A stretch of 64,000 nt of DNA, from contig JACJZG010000003.1 in NCBI GenBank assembly GCA_020635715.1, positions 1 through 64,000 of the forward strand, given 5' to 3'. The notes beneath the pieces were generated by a model. That model had not been told where the DNA came from. It was given only the letters and a program-made list of their open reading frames with translations, and ran no database searches. Of this stretch, positions 1-7,735 are shown piece after piece. The DNA comes from Flavobacteriales bacterium (GTDB lineage Bacteria; Bacteroidota; Bacteroidia; Flavobacteriales_F; PHOS-HE28). Each line of letters begins with the position of its first letter. Within the stretch, counting starts at the first letter, position 1. Made by a program: the position numbers and the translations under genes.

Positions 1-128
1 TCATCAAGCGGATCAGTCCCGCCATCAAGGGCGGCGGCGGTGGCCAGCCCGACTTCGCGACCGCCGGTGGCAAGGAGGCGGGCGGCATGGCCGAGGCCTT
101 GAAGCAGGCGCAGGAACTGCTGGCTTAG
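1..128 (+). CDS. alaS: Alanyl-tRNA synthetase, C-terminal fragment
   Basis: These are the last 41 residues of alanyl-tRNA synthetase, which charges tRNA-Ala in the cytoplasm. The frame enters from the left edge (first complete codon at base 3) and ends in TAG. The visible part carries the glycine-rich DHHA1-domain signature GGGGGQPDFATAGGK followed by a short Ala/Glu/Gln-rich helix, which is how most bacterial AlaRS proteins end. The catalytic and editing domains lie outside the window. It converges on the minus-strand AlkD-like gene with only 15 nt between the stop codons, and no hairpin is visible there. Confidence 0.9.
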   Translation, partial: IKRISPAIKGGGGGQPDFATAGGKEAGGMAEALKQAQELLA

Positions 129-143
129 ATCCTGAGCAGGCTC

Positions 144-836
144 TTAGAGCTTGCATAGGGCTTCACGAACGCTCAAGGGCGACAGCTCGCGCGCTTGCAC
201 GAACCGCCTTACCGCTTCCGGGTCGGTGGCGCCAAGCTCCCGCAGCGCCCAGCCGATCGCTTTGCGCATGAAGAACTCCTTCCGTGCGGCGTGCCGGTCG
301 ATGTTCGCGAAGAGCAGGACCTGGTCCGTGTCCGCCTTCCAGCGGTTCTGGAAGATGATCGCCGTGCGGTTCAGCCAGAGGTCGTCGCTGGTGACCCATC
401 GTTCGTTCCACGGTGCGATCTCTTGCGGATGGCGCTTCAGGATCACGCCGGCCACATGGATGGCCAGGGCATCCACCGTATCCCACCAGCTCTTCGTGCG
501 GATGAGCTCTTCCACGAGCGGCAGGTCCGCCGGACCCAGCTTGCGTGCCTGCTTCATCAGGAGATCCACGGCGGTCTGGTGAAGCTCCCTTTCCGGGTAG
601 GCGAAGGCCGCCTGTGTGATCGCGGGCAATTCGTCCAACGGAGCGGGGCCGTGCAAGGCGATGTGCTCCTTGAGCAGCTCCCGTCGGGGCGTCGCCTTGA
701 TCCCGAAGAAGGGTGCGATCCCCTTCATGTACGCCTCCATCGCTGCCGCATCAGCAGGGTCGCCGTGACGCTTGAACGTATCCCGCAGTGGTGCGAGCCA
801 GGCATGCATGCGACGAAGTTGCGCATTCAACGGCAT
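144..836 (-). CDS. AlkD-like DNA alkylation repair protein
   Basis: A 230-residue all-helical protein of the AlkD family, HEAT-repeat glycosylases that excise bulky or cationic alkylated bases such as 3- and 7-alkylpurines. Family marks are the N-terminal MEAYMKGIAPFFGIK, the central KSWWDTVDAL (its Trp and second Asp match the substrate-pocket pair of Bacillus AlkD, from memory of that family) and FFMRKAIGWALRE near the C-terminus, whose Trp is also a pocket residue. The frame is open further upstream, with an ATG at 888-890 and a GTG at 891-893. The ATG at 834-836 is preferred because a -7 promoter box lies at 857-864, between the two, and because family members start close to this point. 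Confidence 0.85.
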   Translation of the reverse strand: MPLNAQLRRMHAWLAPLRDTFKRHGDPADAAAMEAYMKGIAPFFGIKATPRRELLKEHIALHGPAPLDELPAITQAAFAYPERELHQTAVDLLMKQARKLGPADLPLVEELIRTKSWWDTVDALAIHVAGVILKRHPQEIAPWNERWVTSDDLWLNRTAIIFQNRWKADTDQVLLFANIDRHAARKEFFMRKAIGWALRELGATDPEAVRRFVQARELSPLSVREALCKL

Positions 837-856
837 CGTCGAGCGGATGCCGCGTC

Positions 857-864
857 CGAACGTA
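857..864 (-). promoter_or_regulatory. Putative -7 box for the AlkD-like gene
   Basis: On the minus strand this reads TACGTTCG, matching the Bacteroidota -7 consensus TAnnTTTG with C for T at position 7. It lies 20 nt upstream of the chosen ATG. No clear -33 TTG is seen at the usual distance, so the call rests on the -7 box alone. Confidence 0.4.
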
Positions 865-925
865 AAAGCCCCGGCTTTCGCCAGGGCCATCACGAAGGAT
901 ATCGGGAGAGCGGTGGATGAATGGC

Positions 926-1369
926 TCAGGCCATCATCGGTCGCGGAGTGAGCTTGGTCGGCTTCGGCAGGTCCTGCTGGCCGTACAAGGGGCCGAGGTA
1001 CTGGTTGTCATCGTCCATGGCCAGGTTCAGGATGTAGAGGCCATTGAGCGCGAACAGCAGGATGTAGTCGAGCATGCTGCGTTTGCCGAAGCAGTGGATC
1101 ACCTCGATCCAGACCTTGGGCAGGAAGTAGAGCTGGCCGAAGACCGGGATGAAGAACCACCAGGCCTGCTTGGCGGGGCGACCCACGATCCGCAGGAACA
1201 CGACCAGGTTCCAGATGGGAACGAAGGCCGCCAGGCCGGGCAGACGGCACTTCTCATAGAGGCGCCACTGGGCCAGCAGGGCGATGATGGTGATGAACGC
1301 GATGGCGTAATACAGGGCATTACCCATCTTGGCGTACAAAGCATGGTGAAGGTCCGTAAGCCACTCCAT
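926..1369 (-). CDS. DUF5684-like small integral membrane protein
   Basis: A 147-residue protein with four likely membrane segments (about residues 17-35, 45-63, 66-85 and 100-118). The segment YEKCRLPGLAAFVPIWN followed by AWWFFIPVFGQLYFLP resembles DUF5684, a bacterial domain of unknown function often described near signal peptidases, built around a pattern like K.G.PGWAALIPIYN. The C-terminal 30 residues are polar and probably cytoplasmic. No enzymatic motif is visible and no function is proposed. It stands alone: about 90 nt separate its stop from the AlkD-like gene, and 187 nt of sequence without recognisable signals separate it from the response regulator upstream. Confidence 0.7.
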   Translation of the reverse strand: MEWLTDLHHALYAKMGNALYYAIAFITIIALLAQWRLYEKCRLPGLAAFVPIWNLVVFLRIVGRPAKQAWWFFIPVFGQLYFLPKVWIEVIHCFGKRSMLDYILLFALNGLYILNLAMDDDNQYLGPLYGQQDLPKPTKLTPRPMMA

Positions 1370-1556
1370 GACAGCAGGTTTTACGTTTCGGACTTGGCCT
1401 TTTCGCAGTGGTTCCTTAGAAGAGGACGTACGTTAAGGACGAAGGTTGCTTGCGGAACGCTGCCTTTGGCGGCTTTGGTACGTCGGTTTCGACCAAGGGC
1501 CTGTTGGCAACCCTGGTCCCCACCTGCAGACCCCGTCGCTGGTCCCCCGGATCCGG

Positions 1557-2732
1557 TCAGGGACGCGGGATGGCGTAGGCCTTCACGTCCGCCTCGGTGA
1601 TCTCCTTGCCGCTGAGGATCACCAGGCGCTCGATCACGTTGCGCAGTTCCCGTACGTTGCCGGTCCAAGGGAGCTTCTGCAGGGCGTTCACGGCCTTGTC
1701 CGCGATGCTCTTTGGCGCGATGCCCTGTTCTGAGCATACCTGCTGGATGAAGTGCTCCGCCAACAGCGGGATGTCCTCGAGGCGCTCGCTCAGGCTCGGC
1801 ACATGGATCGGGATCACGCTTAGGCGGTGGAAGAGGTCCTCGCGGAAATTGCCTTTCTCGATCTCCTTCTTCAGGTCCTTGTTCGTGGCCGCGATCACCC
1901 GTACGTTCACTTGGATGTCCTTGTCGCCACCCACGGGCGTGATGCGTCCTTCCTGAAGTGCGCGGAGCACCTTCGCCTGCGCGGCCAGGGCCATGTCGCC
2001 GATCTCGTCCAGGAAGAGGGTGCCGCCATCGGCCAGTTCGAACTTGCCCTTGCGGTCCTTGATCGCGCTGGTGAAGCTGCCCTTCATGTGCCCGAAGAGC
2101 TCGCTCTCGATCAATTCGCCGGGGATCGCCGCACAGTTCACCTCGATGTAGGCATTGCCCGCGCGGGCGCTCTTCTGGTGGATCATGCGCGCCACGCCCT
2201 CCTTGCCGGCGCCATTGCCACCGGTGATCAGCACGCGTGCATCGCTCGGCGCCACCTTGTCGATCATCTCACGGATGGCGTTCAGGGCCTTGCTCTCGCC
2301 CACCATCTGCACCCCGTTGCCCTTGGCCTTGCCCACCTTCTGCCGGAGCACCTTCGTCTCCTTCACCAGGTCGCCGCGGTCCAATGCGTTGCGCACGCTT
2401 ACCAGGATGCGGCTGATGTTCGGTGGCTTCTCGATGAAGTCGAAGGCGCCTTTCTTCAGGGCGTCCACGGCGGTGTCGATGGTGCCGTGACCGCTGATCA
2501 TGATCACGGGCACATCATCATCGTGGGCCATCAGTTTCTGGAGGAATTCCAGCCCGTCCATCTTCGGCATCTTGATGTCGCAGAGGATCACGTCGTAGCC
2601 CCCCTTCTTCGCCTTCTCCAGGCCGGCAGCCCCATCCTCGGCCTCATCCACCGTGTGTTTCTCGTGTTCCAGGATATCGCGCAGGGCATTGCGGATGGCC
2701 TTCTCGTCGTCGATGATGAGGATCTTGGGCAT
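1557..2732 (-). CDS. NtrC-like response regulator lacking the DNA-binding domain
   Basis: A 391-residue two-domain protein. Residues 1-120 form a receiver domain with the acidic pair D8-D9, phospho-acceptor D52 (in LCDIKMPKMDG) and conserved K102. Residues 140-375 form an AAA+ sigma-54-activator domain with Walker A GGNGAGKE (171-178), Walker B GGTLFLDE (236-243) and the arginine-containing FREDLFHRLSVIP. Two departures stand out. The sigma-54 contact loop, normally GAFTGA, reads GSFTSA (218-223). The protein also stops at ...EADVKAYAIPRP, straight after the AAA+ lid, with no Fis-type helix-turn-helix. Activators without DNA-binding domains are known (FlrC-like and chlamydial types) and act from solution. 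No histidine kinase gene is nearby. Confidence 0.9.
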   Translation of the reverse strand: MPKILIIDDEKAIRNALRDILEHEKHTVDEAEDGAAGLEKAKKGGYDVILCDIKMPKMDGLEFLQKLMAHDDDVPVIMISGHGTIDTAVDALKKGAFDFIEKPPNISRILVSVRNALDRGDLVKETKVLRQKVGKAKGNGVQMVGESKALNAIREMIDKVAPSDARVLITGGNGAGKEGVARMIHQKSARAGNAYIEVNCAAIPGELIESELFGHMKGSFTSAIKDRKGKFELADGGTLFLDEIGDMALAAQAKVLRALQEGRITPVGGDKDIQVNVRVIAATNKDLKKEIEKGNFREDLFHRLSVIPIHVPSLSERLEDIPLLAEHFIQQVCSEQGIAPKSIADKAVNALQKLPWTGNVRELRNVIERLVILSGKEITEADVKAYAIPRP

Positions 2733-2964
2733 GGTGGGTAAAGATGCAACCTCCGTACCAATGGTAGGCTGCCCAGCAACCGCCTGGTCATGGGGTCGTC
2801 TTGGTCATGTGGGCCAGGGTTGGAGAAGACGGTTGTTCAACGACACCTCATTCACGCTTGCTCGGCTTATATTCGATGGTCGGGTCGTTCATGGTGAACT
2901 GGAGGTCTGAGGCAGGTGCTTTGGTATTGTCTTGGAAGGGTGTTATCGAAGAAACCACACATTC

Positions 2965-5778
2965 ATGAGTGGAACCTTATTTCTGCGGAACATGAGAACC
3001 TTCGAATGGACCAGCTTGAGCAGCCGGATATTGGTTCTCGGTTGGTTGATGATCATCGGTTCCAAGGCTGGAGCAATTTTCGTGGAGGTCATTAATACCA
3101 GGGCGGATTATTGCATCGATGGCGAAGGCCATGTGTTCAGCGGTGAAGTGGAAGCGCTCGTTTGGCTTGGAACACCTCCCTATCGCTACGACTGGTATGA
3201 CGTGAGCTTCGGCCAGTTCGAGATCTGCATGGATTGTGGGCCACAGCTCTTTGGCTTGGAGGGACTACATACGTATAGCGTGGTGGTGACCGACGGTCTC
3301 GGCGCTTCGGCTGAGGCTAGCGTTGTCGTGCAGGGTATTGCCGGGCCCTATTTCAATGATCAGACGCTGGCCTACGAGGCAGGCACCGCACCGGTACTGA
3401 TCGGCGAGATCCTGAACGAAATGTACTGGAACGACCCGAACTCCGTGGTCGAAGTGGTCTCGATATCTCCAACGCCGATCGCCGCGTATGGTCCATGGGC
3501 CGGTTTGGATGGGTTGTATAAGGCCCAACTGCCGATCGGAACCACGGGCGGCACGATCATCCTGTCCGCGACGGATGGCATCGGCTACTGCCAGAACCAA
3601 TACAACTTCACCATCGATCCGCCTACGGTCATCCCGGACATTGAGGTGCTGGATGTGGAAGGATCCTGTTCTACGGTCGGTACGGGCAGCGCCACGGTGC
3701 GGTTCACGAATGGATACATCCCATCCGGAATGAACATCATTCTTTCGGATGGACTTGGTTCCTCCCTCGGGGTTGGTTCCGTCGGACAGCAACCTTTCGT
3801 TTGGACCTTCCAATATCTCCGACCAGGGGACTATTGGGCCATCGTTAGCGGTGATCTGTACGCCGGTCCGACACAACACCTTCCGGGCTTCACGTACACG
3901 TGCCTGGATTCCGTCCCGTTCACCATTCCAGATCTGGGACCGACCTGTGGTGTTGTGACCGGCACCTTGTTCCTTGACAACAACCTGGACTGTGTCAAGC
4001 AGACTTCCGAGCGTGGTATTCCGTCCACAGTGCTTGAGGTATTGCCGGGCCCGTACTACACCACCACCGATGCGGGCGGTGCTTTTGGCCTTGTGCTCCC
4101 GTTGGGCAGCTATTCGATCCAGGAGCAAAGCACGGTTGTGGACGAGCATTGTGCCGGATCGCCCATCCCGTTCACGATATCGGCCGCTTCGACGGTCACG
4201 GTGGATCAGTCAACGGTGTCCGTGGTGCCTCTGGACGTGCACGTTGCCATGACAAGCGGACCGGCTCGACCGGGTTTCGTGTTGCAGTACGGCATCCAGG
4301 TGAGCAACCTGACCGTGGGCAATACGGGCAATGTCACCGTAACGATGCAGCTCGATCCTTCGCTCGCATTCTTGAGCGCGAGCCCGTCACCGAGCTCTGT
4401 GTCAGGGAGTAGCGTTACATGGAACCTCCCGGCGATGCCGGTCTTCCAACAACGAAGCATCACGCTGCGTGCCCAGGTACCGGCGGATGTTGGTCTCCTC
4501 GGGACAGCGCTGGTCTCCACGGTCTCGGTCACCACTGCGTTGACGGATGGCAACCTCGCGAATAACACGGATACCGATGTTCGCACCGTGACCGGAAGCT
4601 TCGATCCGAACGACAAGGTGGCACGAACTGGTACAGGTGATGGTGTCGTGCTGAACTACGCCCCGGAGAGCGACGACTGGATCGACTACACCATCCGCTT
4701 TCAGAACACGGGCACGGACACGGCATTCCATGTGTCGATCACTGATACGCTTCATGCTGGCCTGGATCCCGGTTCCCTGCGGATGGGGGCGGCCTCTCAT
4801 CCTTTCCAATGGGAATTGACCCAGCAAGGCGTGCTCAAGGTCCGCTTCCCGTATATCCTGCTACCGGACAGCAACGTGAATGAATCACGGAGCCATGGGT
4901 TCGTCTCATTCCGGATCGCACCGCACGAGGGGACCTTGGTCGACCCTGGGGATCAGGTCAGCAATACTGCGAACATCTTCTTCGACTTCAATCCGCCGGT
5001 CATCACGGAACCGTGCATCGTGCAGGTGCCCACGCCCTACGTCGCGGTCCGGCTGAAGGCGTTGCTGGGTGGTGTGAACGGAGCGGAGACTGGAATGATG
5101 GACGATGCCTTGCGCACACAGGGCCTGGTCCCCGTGGAGGAGCCATTCACCGCACTCGGATATGCACCCGTCGGGAGTGACCCTGGGAACGCCCAGCCCG
5201 GTGTGTTCACCATCACCGGTCCGGATGCGATCGTGGATTGGGTGCTGGTCGAACTGCGCGATCCTTTCGACCAGTCCATGAAGATCGCGACGCGGACTGC
5301 GCTCCTGCAGCGAGATGGAGATGTGGTGGACATGGATGGTGTTTCTCCTGTGATCTTCGCTGTTCCTTCCGGCAATTATGGGGTGGCGCTGCGACACCGC
5401 AACCATGCCGGTGTGATGACCGCTTCTGCAATAGCGCTATCCGCAGCACCTGCTGTTATCGACATGACACAATCGAGCACGGCGACATTCGGGTCGAGTG
5501 CTCGTATGAGCCTCGGCGGTCGCTTGTGCTTGTGGCCTGGTGATGTGAACCACGATGGTCAAGTGAAGTATGCCGGTGCGGACAACGACCGCGACTTAGT
5601 CCTTCAAGCCATCGGTGGCCTTGTTCCCACGAATACGCTGATCAATGTCTATGAAGGCCGTGATGTGAACCTGGACGGAGCGGTCAAGTACGCTGGTGAG
5701 AACAACGACCGCGACCTGATCCTTCAGACGATCGGTGGGAGTATCCCCACTGCCGTCCGCCACGAGCAGCTACCCTGA
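2965..5778 (+). CDS. Exported surface protein with DUF7619-like and paired dockerin-like repeats
   Basis: A 937-residue protein with a hydrophobic export signal (SSRILVLGWLMIIGSKAGA, about residues 19-37). The middle contains an SdrD/CNA-B-like segment (GVVTGTLFLDNNLDCV) and DUF11-like beta-sandwich regions. A block starting SFDPNDKV and ending NTANIFFDFNPPVITEP resembles the Bacteroidota domain DUF7619. The C-terminus holds two dockerin-like repeats, each with a DVNxDGxVKYAG calcium-loop pattern and then NDRDL(V/I)LQ(A/T)IGG. No T9SS type A sorting domain follows, so the anchoring route is unclear. The ATG at 2965 was chosen over ATG 2992 and an upstream TTG because it leaves the signal intact and is preceded by GAAACC, a motif seen before other starts in this window. 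Confidence 0.75.
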   Translation: MSGTLFLRNMRTFEWTSLSSRILVLGWLMIIGSKAGAIFVEVINTRADYCIDGEGHVFSGEVEALVWLGTPPYRYDWYDVSFGQFEICMDCGPQLFGLEGLHTYSVVVTDGLGASAEASVVVQGIAGPYFNDQTLAYEAGTAPVLIGEILNEMYWNDPNSVVEVVSISPTPIAAYGPWAGLDGLYKAQLPIGTTGGTIILSATDGIGYCQNQYNFTIDPPTVIPDIEVLDVEGSCSTVGTGSATVRFTNGYIPSGMNIILSDGLGSSLGVGSVGQQPFVWTFQYLRPGDYWAIVSGDLYAGPTQHLPGFTYTCLDSVPFTIPDLGPTCGVVTGTLFLDNNLDCVKQTSERGIPSTVLEVLPGPYYTTTDAGGAFGLVLPLGSYSIQEQSTVVDEHCAGSPIPFTISAASTVTVDQSTVSVVPLDVHVAMTSGPARPGFVLQYGIQVSNLTVGNTGNVTVTMQLDPSLAFLSASPSPSSVSGSSVTWNLPAMPVFQQRSITLRAQVPADVGLLGTALVSTVSVTTALTDGNLANNTDTDVRTVTGSFDPNDKVARTGTGDGVVLNYAPESDDWIDYTIRFQNTGTDTAFHVSITDTLHAGLDPGSLRMGAASHPFQWELTQQGVLKVRFPYILLPDSNVNESRSHGFVSFRIAPHEGTLVDPGDQVSNTANIFFDFNPPVITEPCIVQVPTPYVAVRLKALLGGVNGAETGMMDDALRTQGLVPVEEPFTALGYAPVGSDPGNAQPGVFTITGPDAIVDWVLVELRDPFDQSMKIATRTALLQRDGDVVDMDGVSPVIFAVPSGNYGVALRHRNHAGVMTASAIALSAAPAVIDMTQSSTATFGSSARMSLGGRLCLWPGDVNHDGQVKYAGADNDRDLVLQAIGGLVPTNTLINVYEGRDVNLDGAVKYAGENNDRDLILQTIGGSIPTAVRHEQLP

Positions 5779-6750
5779 TCAATGCAGCCGGCGCTTCCGC
5801 AGGATGCCGCCGCGTACATCCTTCACCGGGCTCATGGTCACAAAGGCGTTCGGGTCGATCTTCTCCACCTCCGTCAGGAAGCGGCCGATCTCCAGGCGGG
5901 TGATCACACAATAGAGGATGTCCACCTCGTGCGCACCGGCACCCTTGGTGAAGCCGCGTTTACCGCTGTACACCGTCAGGCCGCGCCCCATCGTGTTCGC
6001 GATCATGTGTCGGATCTCGGCGTGGTGCGGGCTGATGATCGTGATCCCTGTGTACTCCTCGATCCCTTCGACCACCAGGTCCAGGGTCTTGCTGGCGGCG
6101 AGGTAGGTGATCATGGCGTACATCGCCGTTTCAAGGTCGATGGTGTAGGCCGCCACGCCGAAGATGGCCACGTTGATCACCAGCACCACGTCGCCGATGG
6201 TGATGCCGATCCGGCGACCCACGGCCAGTGCGAGCACTTCGGTGCCATCGAGCACGCTGCCACCGCGTAATGCCAGGCCGATGCCGGCACCGAGGAAAAA
6301 GCCACCGAAGACCGCGACCAGCAGCTTGTCATGCGTGACATCGGGGAAGTGTACGAAGCTGGTGACCAGGGCCAAGGTCAGGATGGAAGCGGTGGCGCGC
6401 AGGGCGAAAGTGCGGCCAGCGAGCTTGAAGGCGATCGCCAGGAAGGGCAGGTTGATGAGGACGAGCAGGGCGGGAAACGGGAGTCCGCTGAGCCGGGCGG
6501 TGAGCAGGGCGATACCCGTGGCGCCACCATCGAGGAAGCCGTTGGGAAGCAGGAATCCTTCCAGCCCGAAAGCGGCGGAGAAGACGCCGGCGGTGATGAA
6601 CACGACGTCCTTCACCATCCTGCCCAAGTTGATGCGTAAGCCGAGAAGACGCTTCGCGCGCACATATCCCTCGCTGGAGTCGCTCTTCCTACCACCGGGA
6701 TCCGGCAGCGAGCGCAGCACACGGTGCCAGAGGGTGTTCTTCACCCGCAC
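5779..6750 (-). CDS. YitT family membrane protein (DUF161/DUF2179)
   Basis: A 323-residue protein with five or six membrane segments between about residues 47 and 205, followed by a soluble C-terminal DUF2179 domain (GITIISPHHAEIRHMIANTM to the end). The glycine-rich GFLDGGATGIALL and the internally repeated LRGGSVLDGTEVLALAVGRR are typical of the YitT family, whose substrate is not established. The start shown is GTG. An internal ATG at 6616-6618 would remove a 44-residue charged N-terminus and gives the more usual family length. It is the last gene of a minus-strand run starting with the ABC ATPase, 21 nt after the Ppx-like gene. Its stop directly abuts the stop of the convergent surface-protein gene. 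Confidence 0.82.
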   Translation of the reverse strand: MRVKNTLWHRVLRSLPDPGGRKSDSSEGYVRAKRLLGLRINLGRMVKDVVFITAGVFSAAFGLEGFLLPNGFLDGGATGIALLTARLSGLPFPALLVLINLPFLAIAFKLAGRTFALRATASILTLALVTSFVHFPDVTHDKLLVAVFGGFFLGAGIGLALRGGSVLDGTEVLALAVGRRIGITIGDVVLVINVAIFGVAAYTIDLETAMYAMITYLAASKTLDLVVEGIEEYTGITIISPHHAEIRHMIANTMGRGLTVYSGKRGFTKGAGAHEVDILYCVITRLEIGRFLTEVEKIDPNAFVTMSPVKDVRGGILRKRRLH

Positions 6751-6771
6751 AAGATAGGAGAGCGATCGCGC

Positions 6772-7689
6772 TCAGTTCACCAGCGAGGCGGCCCCTTCCT
6801 TCAGGGCATATCGACTCCAGACCAGGTCGCGGATGCCGCCGGCGGTGAGTACGCGATCGATCGCGATCAAGGCGTAGGGCAGGGTGTCCACACGGTGTTC
6901 GGGTAGGCCTGGTACCGAGGCGCGTTGTCCGCGGTCCATGCGGAGGAGACGGTCCTTCAACGCGTCGAATGCGAGGGCGGAGAAGGGGAAGCTCGTGGCA
7001 TCGTTCGGGAGCATGGTGCTGGTATCCGCTGCGATGATGGCGGCCAGGCTATCGAAGCTGCCTGCGCTCCCGATGAGGAGGTGCGGTTCGTGCCGGTCGA
7101 TGATGGCGTACAGGGCTTCCAACCGGTCGTCGAGGTGGGCGGCGATACGTGCCTCCTCCGCCACCGTTATCGGATCGCTCACGGGGATGCGTTCGCGCAG
7201 GCGTGTCACCCCGAGTTCATAGCTCGCCTTCCACATCAGCGCCTTCTCCGTGGCGAGGATGAACTCGATGCTCCCACCGCCGATGTCCATCACCAGGGCC
7301 GGTTTGCTGGTCAGTGGCACTGCCTGTCGCACGCCGGCCAGGATCAGATCCGCTTCCTCATCGCCGGGGATCACGGTGATGGGGATGCCAAGTTCAGCCA
7401 TCACCTGGTCCGTGAATGCGGAGGTATTGCGCGCATTGCGCAGGGCGGAGGTGCCGAAGGCCCGCACGGTGCCAACACCCTGCTCTGCCGCGATCTGTTT
7501 GAAGGCCGTCAGTACTTCGATCCCGCGCTGCATTGCTTCAGTGGTGATCATTCCCTGCTCGATCCCTCCGCGCCCCAGGAAGACCGGCCGTTCCTCGGCA
7601 TTGATGACCCGCAACGGCGCACCCGAAGGCTTCTCATAGACCAACAGGTTGAAGGTGTTGGTCCCAAGATCAATGACCGCTTTTGTCAT
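6772..7689 (-). CDS. Ppx/GppA family phosphatase (short form)
   Basis: A 305-residue protein of the exopolyphosphatase/guanosine pentaphosphate phosphatase family, which hydrolyses inorganic polyphosphate or pppGpp in the cytoplasm. The ASKHA fold is marked by phosphate-loop motifs DLGTNTFNLLVYE at the N-terminus, FGTSALRNARN, DIGGGSIEF (second phosphate loop) and IGSAGSFDSL. It lacks the C-terminal HD-type domain of long E. coli Ppx/GppA, as is common for Bacteroidota members, so polyP versus pppGpp cannot be decided. ATG 7689 opens directly into the MTKAVIDLGTN core. An upstream in-frame ATG would add only MGMCPCGHEH, encoded by a short CATGTG repeat. It lies 46 nt after the ABC permease gene. 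Confidence 0.88.
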   Translation of the reverse strand: MTKAVIDLGTNTFNLLVYEKPSGAPLRVINAEERPVFLGRGGIEQGMITTEAMQRGIEVLTAFKQIAAEQGVGTVRAFGTSALRNARNTSAFTDQVMAELGIPITVIPGDEEADLILAGVRQAVPLTSKPALVMDIGGGSIEFILATEKALMWKASYELGVTRLRERIPVSDPITVAEEARIAAHLDDRLEALYAIIDRHEPHLLIGSAGSFDSLAAIIAADTSTMLPNDATSFPFSALAFDALKDRLLRMDRGQRASVPGLPEHRVDTLPYALIAIDRVLTAGGIRDLVWSRYALKEGAASLVN

Positions 7690-7733
7690 GTGCTCATGTC
7701 CACATGGGCACATGCCCACATGCTCACATGTGT
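7687..7733. repeat. Degenerate CATGTG/CACATG repeat at the ppx-like start
   Basis: The 46-nt gap between the permease stop and the Ppx-like start is almost wholly made of overlapping copies of the hexamer CACATG (CATGTG on the minus strand), about six in 47 nt. On the coding strand this gives several closely spaced ATG triplets, so the true start is ambiguous. No known repeat family is recognised. Confidence 0.55.
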
Positions 7734-7735
7734 AT

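Noticed and set aside
1370..1556. Small gene or RNA between the response regulator and the DUF5684-like gene
   Set aside because: No frame with start context, no hairpin with a U tract and no tRNA-like T-loop could be found.
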